Positions 45,851 to 57,560 of a stretch of DNA of 64,000 nt are shown one piece after another; within the stretch, counting starts at the first letter, position 1, and each line of letters begins with the position of its first letter. Location of the stretch: positions 28,832,987 to 28,896,986 of the forward strand of contig CP136063.1 in the NCBI GenBank assembly GCA_032622095.1, written 5' to 3'. Source of the stretch: Siphonodentalium dalli (lineage: Eukaryota > Mollusca > Scaphopoda > Gadilida > Siphonodentaliidae). The notes beneath the pieces are model-generated. The model made no database searches, was not told the origin of the DNA, and worked only from the letters and a program-made list of their open reading frames with translations. The position numbers were made by a program, and so were the translations under genes.

Positions 45851-48800
45851 ATGGCAGTGTTTATGAAATATGCGCTAATGTTATGGCATAAGGACACACC
45901 CATCGGCGGAAATATTGTAAAACTGTCCGATATAAAAGAACCTGATATCCCAAACAACGATTACAGTGTTGGTGATCGAGTTTTGGTGCCACTTCGTGGG
46001 TTTGGAGACTGCTTTGGTACCATTGGAAAACTTGCGGGTGAGTTTATTTACGCCATTCATATGATCCGATATGCATATTCTACGAGCAATTGCATCATTT
46101 TGTCATGACTAATGCCCTGATATATGAAATTATATTTCATAAAATGAAACGACCAAATATCCGATTGTCATTATTCAAATTTATTGTGTATTAAAACTGT
46201 ATTTATCGACGGACAGAGTAGGCTATTATTAATAATATAATGATAATCATGTCTATTAATTATATGAGGTCCAGTAGGTTGGGGAAACCTTAGGCCAACA
46301 AAAAACCAAGATACTATGTTTCCGTACATCGACCGACCCTAAAAATAACCCGCCGACCCAAAACTTTTTATTGATATTTTGAGAATTTTTTTTTTTTTCT
46401 TTCACTGTTTAAGTGTTTTAACCAGGGGGGGGGGGGGGGGGGGGGGGGGGTGAAAAATTTTCCGGCACGTATGCCGGGGTGGGTGGGTGGTCAAAGCCAC
46501 CAACAAGCAATTTTTTCCTCAACTAAAAAAAAAAAATTCTGCTTGTTTTTTAGTTAAAATTGGGCTTCAAAACCACTTTGAATGAGAGAAATAATGTAAT
46601 TCTAACTGTAAACTGACTGCAGGCAGATATCGTGTTGTATTTTGTTGCAAATTTTGAAATCCAAGATGGCCGCTGCCCGCTGGCAGCCATGTTTTTTTTG
46701 GCCCGAACGACCTCAAAATGACTCATTCCTATTTACATGTCCATGTTAACATCCATGATAAATAGTATATGCACAGAAATTCATATACATCTGTTTACAG
46801 TGAATTTCCACCCGCAAAAAAAAATGTGGTATGTGAATAATAAAAAACATACTTAAGCATGAAGTAAGTTTGATTCTTTATCAATCTTAATGTATATTTG
46901 GTCGAGGTAGTTCAATATTTCTGCAGCTGGATAAAAATTATCGAAATAAAAAAAAAAAAATTCCCTACCTACCTACCCTAATTTTTTCGCGCCGCTACCA
47001 GTAAATACCATCAATATCTGTCAATATCACAAGAAAAGGCTAAATTTTTGGTACTAATTTTAAAAAAAACGAAACAATTGTGATATTGTCCCTGAACATA
47101 CCATACGATAAAATCAATTGAAATGCAAAAGTTCTTTTGTAAATTTCTTGCAGAAGAGAAGGACAAAGAAGCTCTTCGTGCTATATTGAATACCAAGGAA
47201 TTCTCAAAGATTGTTGAGGCTATATGTATTGGCAGTAATGGCAGAGGCACAAATTCTCACCCAAATGTAAGTTGTAAATCATTGTGTCTTGTGTCCCTTT
47301 AATATTGTCTACTTTGGCTTATTTTGTTCCAGGTGCCTGTGGCTATTATCTACGCATTATTTGTTTCTAAAATGTTGAGTTATACTGTTAGACGTCTAAA
47401 AAATGTCTGTGTGCTATCTGGGGTCCTTATCTCTTTGCTAACACAAGTCGTCTATGTCATTTTAATGGAAAAAAAACAATTAAAATATATCAATTCTTGT
47501 TAATATTCCATATTTGTTTCTAGGATGAAGAGCCTGGCGTTCGCGATGATACAGCAGACAAAGTTGTCGTTAAGAAAACCATTCAAGAACCTGGCGTTCG
47601 CGATGATACAGCAGGCAAAGTTGTCGTTCAGAAAACCATTCAAGAGCCTGGCATTCGCGATGATACAGCAGACAAAGTTGTCGTTAAGAAAACCATTCAG
47701 CCTGGCGTTCGCGATGATACAGCAGACAAAGTTGTCGTTAAGAAAACCATTCAACCAGAAAATGTGTGTACATTTTAATTTACATTTACATGTTTGCCCA
47801 CTTTGCCGGGAATATATTTCTGAGAAGGGCAATCACCCTCTATTATGAAGGCCCTCATGCAGTTAATCTTAAAATATCCAAAGTTTCGGGGGAGGAGAAA
47901 TGCTCAATGTCTGCCTTCCCGTCATGCCATGGCAATTTCCCTCCTGGCACAAAATTAGGGAAGGTGGCTACTGCCCTCCTGCTATTTTTGAAAGGACATC
48001 CCAGGATTATGATTTTTGTAAACACAAGAAATGTATATACCGTATGTAATATATGCATGTAATAATTTAAAGAAACTTGTTTTATACATTTAATAGTTCT
48101 AGGAAAGAGACTATAATTACTGTGGCAAGGATTGTATTTTGTAGTCACAGAGAGTGGTGTGATGTCATTGCACACGACAATATGACACATGTCTTATTAT
48201 ACGCTCTGGGGAATTTAATGTGTTTCTTGTGACAAATGTAAATCAATTAGAATATATCCTGAAAATCAGAAATAGAGGTGTTAATTAATATAACTCATTT
48301 TTGCAGAGGCTTGCAAACCAGATGAAAACAAAAAAGACTGAAAAGAGAGCATTAACTGATGCCGAAAATACAGACCAAGAGGTATTTCCAATTATGATTC
48401 ATGAACCCATTTATGACTGAATGGACTTTCCTATTCAATTCTAAAGAGATGTTACATCAATATGTTCCAAATTTATACGGTACTGTATCAAACTTTTCAG
48501 GCAACACTAGTAATTTCCACAAAGACCTACATGTAAATGTGCCAAATATGTTGAACTTATATATCTCAGAAACTAAATTTTCGGTATACATGTACCGGTA
48601 TGCATGCCGGCATCAAATTGGACCGACGAGCACTACATGTATGTTAGGGTTGATAGTATCAACTTGATACAGATACGTATCACAATACAACGATACAATA
48701 CATATCACGGTATGCAAAAACCATGTTTTGCAAGAATTTTCTACCTAAATTTCGTGAAAAACATTAAAATATCCCGCTATTTGTAACGACATGATGTACG

Positions 48801-51800
48801 TGTATTCACATACCGGTACTTCTATTATCCAGTGTATAATATAGCACTGCATTAATTTACAGTTTCCATTATTGTATCTATAGGCAAAGAAGGCAAGGAA
48901 GGAAGATAATTGCCTAAAGGGGAAAAAGGAAAAAAGTAGAGAGCAGATGTGCAAAAAGTTATCAGAAACTTGGTTGGAGAAAACTGCTGCCAGGGTGAGT
49001 TAATTATTTGAATTTATTTAATAGTACATTAATGCGGCTCAAGATTTGTTGTCCAATAAGTTACAGGTACCGGTATGTAGATATACAGGGATTATTTTTA
49101 TACGCCCCTTTTGAAAAAAAGGTCGTATTATGGAAATGGGGTTGTCCGTCCGTATTTGGTTTCCAGATGATAACTTTAGATTAAATAAGAGTGAACTGAA
49201 CCAAATTTGGAATGTTAGTTTACCACACAAAAAATACAGATCAAGTTCGAATATGGGTTTCGTCCGCATGATTTTGACTAAGTTATGCCCCTTTTTCGAA
49301 TTACTGGATTTGCAGTTTACGGATGATAACTTTTAGATTGAATCAATTGAACTGAATCAAATTTGGTATGTTAGTTTACCACACCAAACACAGATCAAGT
49401 TCGAATATGGGTTTCGTCCGCATAATTTTGACTGAGTTATGCCCCTTTTTCGACTTAGATTTCACCTGATTTGCGGTTTCCAGATGATAACTTTAGATTG
49501 AATCGAGTGAACTGAACCAAGTTTCAAACAAATTAATTAAACCTTGCCCCACATTACTCCAGAAAGGGCGTATTGTCCTCACGCCCTGACGGCGTGCTCT
49601 TGTTTATTTTGCAATATACAACAAAAAAAATCATAATTTCACTATAGAATTTCACATTTTAAACTCGGACACTCCACTCCCTGTTGGTGGATACCAAAGT
49701 TGATGAGTCTTCATTTGGTGATGGTACACCTCAATTGTAATCCCAAGTTAAACTTCACAAAACTCATTGTAATCCCAAGTTAACAAAAATTTCTTTTAAA
49801 ACTTTGTAATCAGTTAAATATTTAAGATGGGAGAACAGGCTGTCAGTCTACTGATTTATTTTATAATTCATCATTTTCAAACCACAGGATGAAAAGCCTA
49901 AGCAGAAAGCCATACCAGAAAAAACTCAGACTTCTGCTACCCCACAGACGTCAGCAGAAAAGTCACCCCAGACTCAAGAATTAGTGAAACAGGTAAAATA
50001 ATTTTATTTTTTTTACTTGTCCCTAATAATTTGAGGAGAAATGTTAAATCAAGCTAGCTAGGTCATATGATATTTCACATTTCATATTAAAGTCATCTGA
50101 TCTAGACTGAATTCTGATTGCACTGACGTAGTAAATGGAATAAAATATTGGCGAGTTCAATTTTCCTCTTGACAATCAGGGACCCACCCCTAATTTATAA
50201 AATATTTGAAATATTTGGAAGTTTGTCGCAATTGAAAATTCGACAAAAGCTGTTCGATTTTCACTTTTTCATGAATCACATGGAAATCGGTTACATCTGC
50301 TTATATTAGTGATTATATTCTTAGTAGAAGTATCAATGGGGTTAAAATAGTGACCAGATAGCTGATATGTCCTTGTACCCTGGAAGTTTTTGCCAACCCC
50401 TCCCCCCCTTCCCCACTCCGAGTTTACAAGCATTTAAAGATGCAGTACAACTTTCAGTTTTGGTACAAATTAATGTGATGAATTTTGACATCAAGCTTTG
50501 ATATACATGTACCTCCTTACTGACAGACATGTTCAAATTCGTTTTGTTTTATATGTTTTTTATTTTTCAGCTTGGAAATATCGGCCATCTATTAGAGAAA
50601 ACGCTGGAGAAACAGGAGACAATAGACCGCAAGTTGGAGAAAACACTGGAGAAACAGGAGACAATAGAGCGCAAGTTGGAGAGCTTTACAGACTTGCTAA
50701 ATTGCCGCCAATGTTTGCGCTCTAGATATAAGGTATTGTACCCAGCGAACAACAATTTTAATAAAAAGAGTTCGGGATCAATCCACTGTTTTTAGTGTAA
50801 ACAAAGAACGCGCATTACAATAATGATACATGGAAATAATCTGAAAAAAGATATTTATGGTTATAGGATTTTTAAGAAGGTTATTTGGGGGATTTGAAAA
50901 CAAGCGGAATGGTTTTATTATGTCATCTCCCCTGTGATGAATATCCTGAGTGGTGTGGGAACGCAACGTTATAATAATAAGAAATCTGAGTAATATATAA
51001 CCACTCGGTTGTTTGTGTTCCAATTGTTTAGAACTTTAGATTCATTTATAGTTTGTATTTATTATACTCACAACCTCACATGAGAGTATGTAAATACTGG
51101 ATAATTACTCCACCATATTAGATCATGCGGCCTCGATAATTGTGTCATCGGCATCAATCATTTGTGACAGCTATTAACTCTAATATATGAAAAAAATTTC
51201 AATTTCAGAAATTGAATGTGAGGGACGTCATAAATGTGGCTTCAGGTGATGCCTTGCCATCATCTCCCTTGGCGTCACCCATATCTAAATATATGATGTC
51301 GCCTAAGACTCCTGTGTCTAATGGGACACTTCAGACTACTGTGTCTAATGGGACAGTTCAGACTCCTGTGTCTAATGGGACACTTCAGACTCCTGTGTCT
51401 ACAGAAAATTGCCCGTCTCCAGCTCACAATACTGTGTCTACTGAGAGTGACATATCAAATGGCGGTACAAATCCGAACGATTCACAACCGGTCCATGATA
51501 GTGGTGAGTGTAATTTTGATATAAAAAAAAAATTGGGGCTCCATGCAACAACCGGGTTTCAGAATCATGATGCTTATGACCTCTCCAGGGCAGAACCTCA
51601 TTTGAATCGAGTATGGTAAATATTTATTGTCCCCCGAATTTTTTTTTTGGGGGACTATCAAAATCAGCGGTGTCCGTGCATGCGTCCGGAAATGATTTCT
51701 GGATGATAACTTAGCCACCTTTTCGGGAGACACTGTGGTCGGCTGACCTTTTATTCAAATTAAGTCATCTGAGACCCGTATGGCAATGTAATGATTGTAT

Positions 51801-52943
51801 CAGAAAATGTGCCCTCTTTTCCTTCGAAAATGCATATAGGAAAAGCAGAACTATGATGGGGATATAATCAATTACAGGGCAAGTCCATATTTCTCCAACA
51901 GGACCTACTTTTAGTATTACACAATATTCTGGTCATAGAAAAAATTAACAATTTAATCTGTACAATACTACAATGTACATACAGCTACATGTGTGCACAA
52001 CTACACGTACATGTATTCAACGTTGTAGTATTGTGCTTTTGCTCTATTTGTAAATATGCACTTTCGTCCATTGAAGTATGAATATTCAAACAGATTTTTC
52101 TCCCTTACAGATCTAGTTAGCATTGGAGAAAGCATCCATGGAGTACGGATGAAAAGGGATGTTTTCGATCGTTGCCGTAACACAGCAAAAAATGCAACGA
52201 AATATGGCTTAAATTTATTGGAGAAGTTGGTTACGAAGGAGGAGTGCGGGCATTCAGAGAGGAGGATGACGATATATGGGGATGCCAAGGGAACATACCC
52301 TTTGGATACACATAAAAGAAGAGCTATTAGAAGTAAGTACCGGCATAATTATTTTCACTCCCCTACAAACTCCCTTTCATTTAAAGTGGCATTGTCAACT
52401 CTTTTAAAAAAAAAAACAATATTCCTCCAGTAAGTGGGTATTCTGTTAATTGCCAAACGAAAGTTAACACACTATAGTTGTGATAACGTCAACAATTCTA
52501 AAAAAAATCCAAAACCACTGGACCGATTTGACTGAAATTTGATATGAATTTTCCTTGGGTGACTTAAATTCATGCTTGAAAATTAGGGACTGCTCTGCCA
52601 ATAAGGGGCCAAATAAAAGGCACATAACTCTATTTCCATTCTCAACTCTAAAAAAAATCTTTTCACAGTTCTCATGCAGGACTGAAATTTGGATTTGGAT
52701 ATTCCTTGGGTGACCTATGTTCATTTAAACATGCTAATTGTGAATTGGTTAAGTGATTGGCGCATGCATGATGAATACAATAATATTTCATTTTGATCCA
52801 CTTTAATTTCAGGCCAAATATTTGCTGAATTCCATCAAGACGCCAGCAGTGTCCAACAGGAAGCCATTTGGAAGTCACTTCTGGGTCCCCTGAACAATAA
52901 AATTCGGGGTGTAAGAAATGGCAACTACAAAGATCTAAATTAA
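45851..52943 (+). CDS. BEN-domain DNA-binding protein, 10 coding exons, 546 aa
   Basis: Exons: 45851-46037, 47154-47266, 47524-47763, 48307-48381, 48884-48994, 49888-49992, 50571-50732, 51209-51503, 52111-52332, 52813-52943. Every junction is GT-AG and in phase; the sum is 1641 nt, exactly 547 codons with the stop. The N-terminus contains VGDRVLVPLRGFGDCFGTIG, a small barrel-like module seen at the start of many invertebrate BEN proteins. Exon 3 encodes four 18-19-residue repeats. Exon 4 to 6 products are Lys/Glu-rich. Exon 7 is a heptad coiled coil (LLEKTLEKQETIDRKLEKT), likely for dimerisation. Exon 8 is Thr/Ser/Pro-rich (TPVSNGTLQ repeats). Exons 9-10 form the BEN domain: NLLEKLVTKEECGHSE, YPLDTHKRRAIR, WKSLLGPLNNKIRGVRNG. 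BEN domains bind DNA. Being inside the transposon, it may bind the subterminal repeats, by analogy with plant CACTA TnpA-type proteins (inference). Confidence 0.85.
47529..47751 (+). repeat. Coding minisatellite in BEN exon 3 (57-bp unit, four copies)
   Basis: Four near-identical units encode EPGVRDDTADKVVVKKTIQ or close variants; the last is 54 bp and lacks the Glu codon. Unit lengths are all multiples of three, so the frame is kept. Differences are single substitutions (D to G, K to Q, V to I). Confidence 0.9.
49085..49600. repeat. Interspersed repeat in BEN intron 5
   Basis: Tandem, diverged blocks of 'ccagatgataactttagatt', 'tttggaatgttagtttacca', 'caagttcgaatatgggtttc' and 'agttatgcccctttttcga', bracketed by inverted cgcccctttt / agaaagggcg. 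Likely a mollusc-type non-autonomous element; no coding capacity. Confidence 0.65.
52490..52745. repeat. Fragment of the 'ccttgggtgacct' interspersed repeat in BEN intron 9
   Basis: Contains 'ggaccgatttgactgaaatt', 'ttccttgggtgacttaaatt', 'ggcacataactctatttcc' and a second 'ttccttgggtgacctatgtt'. Related to the blocks at 29.6-30.4 and 57.0-57.5 kb. Confidence 0.6.
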
Positions 52944-53101
52944 TATTATAAATATGGAGCTTCCTGAAATCTTGCGAAAACCCAGTGCCAATGCAATCTC
53001 TTATATATGCGAGTCTCCCATAGAGAGACTTGCATATATAAGAGAATGCACTGGCAATGAACTTTAATGCTGCACCAGGGGAAACTCCCATCATAGAGGG
53101 G
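52944..53101. mobile_element. Degenerate TTAA MITE at the BEN stop codon, copy D
   Basis: TTAA at 52940-52943 contains the BEN stop codon TAA, and a second TTAA lies at 53102-53105. The CCAATGCA.TCTCTTATATA palindrome (about 52988-53054) is shared with the other MITEs. The terminal repeats are weak (TATAAATATGGAG against CCTCTATGATGGGAG read inward), so the exact left boundary is uncertain. Confidence 0.5.
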
Positions 53102-53105
53102 TTAA

Positions 53106-53889
53106 ACCAGTCCAAATAAAGGACTTATTATTCACATATTTTACCAAGCTTCTTCTAGAATTATAATATTAGATCGAAACACTGAGAAGCGCACAATATG
53201 CATGTAACAAGTTTTATATAATTCCCTAGGTATAAAATAATAAAAATGAATTAACCGATGACCACTGTCTGGAAACACTTCTATTAATTAACATTGATTT
53301 TATTTTGAATTTTCTGGTATAATAAACCTGCATGCTTATAATTAAACAATTGGATTATGGTAAAGTCAGATAAATTTCATCGTTTAGAAAGTTTCTGACA
53401 TTAATTCAGTTTATATGCACATGCATCTTTTAGAATTAATGTATTGTTAAACTTGTCCACAGTTTCATGGATATTTATAGAATTTGATTTGAACAAACTA
53501 GTAATGTTTACTGGTAATTATAACTGGTAATGCATGTAACTGGTAATTAATTTAATGAAACTTTTGATTCACATAAACCTGATCCAGTAATTTGCTTAAA
53601 ATGCTAATTATGTTGATCTATATATATATGCACATATCTTGCTTGAGCTGTCTTATTCATGTCAGTTCATTTCATTAAATATATTTACATTTCATATATC
53701 CTTGTTCCATCTCATTGACCAATGCGGGCCAGCATATACAAAGATCGACACGTTATACAGTAAAATCGAACTGGATTTCTCAGTTCTATATAGGGTTGAA
53801 AATTTGACATGTGATACAGAACAAGGGTATATATAGTACAAGAAATGATGGAACCATATTGTGGTATGGGTTTTATGTCTATTCTGACT
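53106..53889. other. AT-rich spacer, nothing recognised
   Basis: About 780 bp between the BEN gene and the right subterminal array. It probably includes the BEN 3' untranslated region. I see no gene or structured repeat. Confidence 0.4.
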
Positions 53890-54254
53890 GAACTTTTCAA
53901 TTGAAATAATTTATATTTCAGTAAAAATTTTGAGATTTCAGTAAAGTTTTGGAGATAATTTGACTCAAGTAGTGAAATTTCACTGAAATTTTGGTGAAAT
54001 TTCACTGAAATCTTGGTAAAATTTGACTAAATTTTTTACTGTTATTTTGGTGAATTTTTGGTGAAATTTCACTGAATTTTTGGTGAAATTTCACTGAAAT
54101 TTTGGTGAAATTTCACTGAAATTTTGGTGAAATTTCACTGAAATTTCGGTGAAATTTCACTGAAATTTTACTGAAATTTTGGTAAAATTTGACTAAATTT
54201 TTTACTGTTATTTCAGTGAAATCTCAGTGAAATTTCAGTGAAATTTTACTCAAC
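53890..54254. repeat. Right subterminal repeat array
   Basis: Repeats of GAAATTTCACTGAAATTT with gg(t)gaaatttcactgaaat spacing of about 19-20 bp, denser and more regular than on the left. 'ttggtaaaatttgactaaat' occurs twice within it, about 170 bp apart. The array ends 13 bp before the element terminus. Confidence 0.9.
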
Positions 54255-54267
54255 ATTTTCTCTTGGG

Positions 54268-54430
54268 TTACCAGCGGTATCATACAATCTCAAACTCATA
54301 GAACATGACTGTGTGAGGTTGTAGACTGTGTGACAACTCGACACGTTCAACAGACATCTCTGCAAGAGTTGGACCAATCTCTGGTTGGGGAATGGATCTA
54401 ATCGTTTATACCAGATGCTTTCTCATTTTC
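54268..54430 (+). pseudogene. Tc1-like transposase, 3' part (continuation across the insertion)
   Basis: Reads SYNLKLIEHDCVRL (equivalent of the NPIEHVWDEL block holding the catalytic Glu/Asp) and, in a shifted frame, VTTRHVQQTSLQELDQSLVGEW, the usual C-terminal part of Tc1 transposases. Stops and shifts show decay. It is co-linear with 34160-34503. Confidence 0.8.
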
Positions 54431-54439
54431 TGGCATACA

Positions 54440-55539
54440 CAATCAGTCTGGTGTAGTCTATATCGAACAGGTTTATAATAGTGCTGGTCGAGCACAACAG
54501 ATTCATTGTGGCAAGTGCGATGAGCCATGTTCCCCGGTCTGGTATAATCCGACCTGTATTATATATAAGAAACACCATCAAATGTAGCAGGTACATAATG
54601 ACATGTATGATGAGCCTGTGTAGTGCACATATGTGGAAGCTATTGTCATATAGTGACCATAATTTGATGCAACAAATGCATACCAAACATGTTGGCTAAT
54701 ATGAATCGATATAATGCCCCAAAAGTCAGTTTTAAGCTGGATTTGTTAAATTTCATGATCGTTTCTTATGTATTTCTAAACGTGTCCCTAAGTGCACCTC
54801 ACTAACAAAGTGGTAATCATCAGAGGTATGTTAGCAACTCATGGTCATATTGTCGAATTTGGAAGAAAATGCCTTGTTACATTTTCAACTCAAGTACGAT
54901 GATGTGGAGAAAATGTGCCATCTGACATGACACATTGTTCGAATTTAATGAAATAGAGCTATTCGACTGATCAACCATCTACAATTTGAATGGTTCTGCA
55001 AAAATGTAGTTAGTCTTGTAACAGAATAACACGGATGTTGTGTTATGAAGTACTCATTGCTTAAATAATTGGTTTTCACTTTCAATGACAACAGAGCTAT
55101 TTTAATCACATCCGACCGAAAACTGGCTGAACAAGGGCATGTAATCCTTGGTACATTCGAATTATACACATTCTATTGATCTATTATACATTAGACACAC
55201 CCTCTTAATTTGTTTCTGTCCATATTATAACGTTAAACTATTATGAAGGTAGTCACAGCAATGCAATGAACCGCTTATGGTGAAACTACTTCCAGTACAT
55301 ATGATAGTATATTTTTCATATATTTCTTATATAAGCATCCTGAGATTATCAAGCAGGAACATTGTGGCATGTAACATTAGCCTGGTGTAGCATATGCCAA
55401 TATGTTATCATGTACAAGAATCACAATATCATATAGCAGGTACAGAACAGCATAATCATGGAGCTGATTTAGTCAAATCGGACATGTTATCATATAACAA
55501 TCTTACTTAGCAGAGAGGTTCCACGGTTGTACTAAAACA
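54440..55539. repeat. Right block of diverged 'tggtgtagtctat' repeats and spacer
   Basis: Units near 54449, 54537, 54610, 55380 and 55460 share 'ctggtgtag(t/c)(c/a)tat' and 'tgttatcat' phrases with 32930-33405, in the same orientation. Between them (54690-55370) I see only AT-rich spacer with no gene. Confidence 0.5.
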
Positions 55540-56554
55540 TTCCTATTATGGCGGTCATTTTGGCAGTTATCTTTATTTTAACTACCAGCACATAGTTTAA
55601 TATTGCCTATGTCACTATAGAGTGTACCACAATAATTATGACGGAGTCTTACAGAGTTGAAATATTTAACGTTTGTATGCAAAAATGACAATGGTGTAAA
55701 ATTTACGCTGTCATTTTGGCAGACATCTTGGATTTTTATAGACATCTTATGGACCACCCCTGAAATTCCTTGAATTAGTATGTCTCAGAGATATGCCTGT
55801 GAGTCTTACAACTTTTATATCCCAGAATTAACCCCCAAAAAAGTAAATTTGAACGAAAATTCAAGATTTGTTCCATTTTGATGGCTATTTTGGCAGTAAT
55901 TGTTGTATAACTATAGCAATTTTGGATAAACAATGTGATACTGTTTTTGCATGTCCAGACAATTATTATTGTGTACATTACAGAGCTCTTAACGGACATA
56001 GCGTGGTTGGAATAATACTAATGTACTATGTGGGTGATTTGATAGTCGTTTTTTTAAACGTATACATGGTCCGGCGGTAACCCAGAATACTCAACATGAC
56101 TCGAAATTGATAGTAAATGACTACTCTCAATATTCCGAGAAGAAATTCCCATATAGCCCATAAAATTTCTGGGATAATTTAGAAAGAAGTGTAGAATTTA
56201 AGAAAAATCAGCATTTTTTTTTTATTTTGGCGGCCATTTTGGGATATTTTGGGGGATGGCTAACAAAATGAGTTTAAATAAATGCGCATATGTATGGCGA
56301 ATACCTAACAATTAACTACACCATCATATGTCAAATATTTTTTCTGTTATCGCCGTATAACTAGAGATAGGGTCATAACCGGAAATTTAGTGACCCCATT
56401 GGGCGCCATCTTGGATTTGGCGGCCATTTTGAATTTTTTAAAATAGGTCCATATCAGAAATTGATCCATATATGTCCATAATGATATGTGAGAAGTTTCA
56501 TGCTTCTACTCAAAAGTGCATGATTCCAGATTTTATCTGCCTTAACCGCTCTAC
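55540..56554. repeat. Right inverted arm of the Tc1-type element
   Basis: Reverse complement of the first unit of the left arm: 'ttggcggccattttg', 'ggtccatatcagaaattgat', 'agaagtttcatgcttctact' and 'gtactatgtgggtgatttga' all have inverted partners at 31.45-32.1 kb. It ends at the CTTAACCGCTCTAC terminus. Confidence 0.75.
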
Positions 56555-56732
56555 TATACATTGGTATCACTGGGCAAATGTTTGTGCCATCATTAATTAT
56601 CTTCATGTCAACAGGTCTCCCAGACATTCTTGTTGCTGATAGTGGCTTTATGAATGGAATTTTATCCCATGTTTATCTCAGATACAAATTGCCTGTTTGA
56701 AAGATAAAGTTTATTTTTACTATTAATATTAA

Positions 56733-56857
56733 CCATTTCATGACCAGAGTTGTGCTGGTGAGACCCTGTGCTTGTGCATTCTCTTATATATGCTCCCATG
56801 GGAAGCCTCCCATATAAAAGAGAATGCACTGGCTTTCCAGGTCATGGTAATTTTGTT
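56733..56857. mobile_element. Degenerate TTAA MITE, copy E
   Basis: TTAA at 56729-56732 and 56858-56861. Weak inverted ends (CCATTTCATGACC against GGTCATGGTAATTTTG). The internal palindrome 'gtgcattctcttatatatgc' to 'catataaaagagaatgcac' is a diverged form of the one in copies A-D. Confidence 0.5.
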
Positions 56858-56974
56858 AAGGCAATAGGCATCCAAATAAATGATGTATGTCATATTCTTG
56901 CAGGGATGTCGCCACTGTGTTGGGGGGGGGGGGGGGGGGTGATTTACAGATTTGTTCAATGAAATGTAATTTTT

Positions 56975-57560
56975 GAGCTCACATCTTCTCTAGACTGAAT
57001 GGGTTCATATTTGGTGTAGATGTTCCCTAGGTGACTTGCATTCATATTTGTTTAAATGAGGTCACTCTATCAAATGGTTATGAAGGCAGGGCCATAACTC
57101 TTGCTCTCCATAGTAATTCTTAAAAACTACCTCTTCTGCTGTACCATCAGGTTGAACGGGTTCATATTTGGTATGAACAGTCCTTGGGTGACCTGGAGTT
57201 CAGATTTTTTTTTCAAATGGGGTCATTGGTTTTAAATGGGGTCAACTTGTCAACTAGGGGTCAAGCAAAGGAAAGTTTTCCTCTTAATATGCTTCCTTCA
57301 CACAGACCATCAGGTCTATTTTATTGATATTTAGTATGAAGGGTTCTTTGGTATCTGGGATTCAAATTTATTCAGATGGGGTCACCAGATTAAATAGACT
57401 GGGACCAGGGACATAACTGTATGTCTCTATAGTAATACTTAAAAATGTCTTCTCAAGAGAGGTTGGACTATTTAGCTTACATATAGTATGGAGGATCCTT
57501 TAGTGACTGAGATTCAGATTTGTTAACATGAGGTCAACCTGTCAAGAAATGACGGGGCTA
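56975..57560. repeat. 'catatttggtgtagatgttc' interspersed repeat, copy 2
   Basis: Blocks 'gggttcatatttggtgtaga', 'gttccctaggtgacttgcat', 'agggccataactcttgctct' and 'agtccttgggtgacctggag' match the repeat at 29.6-30.4 kb in the same orientation. A poly(G) run at about 56921-56939 lies just upstream. Confidence 0.7.

Larger units (their letters stand above)
34504..54267. mobile_element. 19.8-kb CACTA/Tnp2-like transposon carrying a BEN-domain gene
   Basis: The exact 13-bp inverted termini CCCAAGAGAAAAT (34504-34516) and ATTTTCTCTTGGG (54255-54267) are flanked by a TT duplication (34502-34503 and 54268-54269). Deleting the element and one TT restores a continuous Tc1 reading (IDLPAVSYNLKLIEH), which fixes the boundaries independently. 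Both ends carry arrays of GAAATTTCACTGAAA-like subterminal repeats. Inside are two divergent multi-exon genes: a Tnp2-like transposase (minus, 35179-42519) and a BEN-domain protein (plus, 45851-52943). A 2-bp duplication and subterminal repeat arrays fit CACTA-type elements (usually 2-3 bp). The terminal CCC differs from the canonical CACTA. Confidence 0.85.
31435..56554 (+). mobile_element. Tc1/mariner-type element with long inverted arms, split by a 19.8-kb insertion
   Basis: The ends GTAGAGCGGTTAAG (31435) and CTTAACCGCTCTAC (to 56554) are inverted and flanked by TA (31433-31434 and 56555-56556). Inverted similarity continues for about 1 kb ('cacttttgagtagaa', 'atttctgatatggacc', repeated 'aaaatggccgcc', 'ctcgtaatattgacagtagt'). 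Between the arms are about 90-bp direct repeats and a Tc1-like transposase in two halves. Removing the inner element leaves about 5.35 kb. The TA duplication and the transposase type agree with each other. Confidence 0.7.

Noticed and set aside
47500-47848. 107- and 110-codon frames on both strands over the 57-bp repeats
   Set aside because: They are shadows created by the minisatellite; the spliced BEN frame runs in the third plus frame with proper splice sites.
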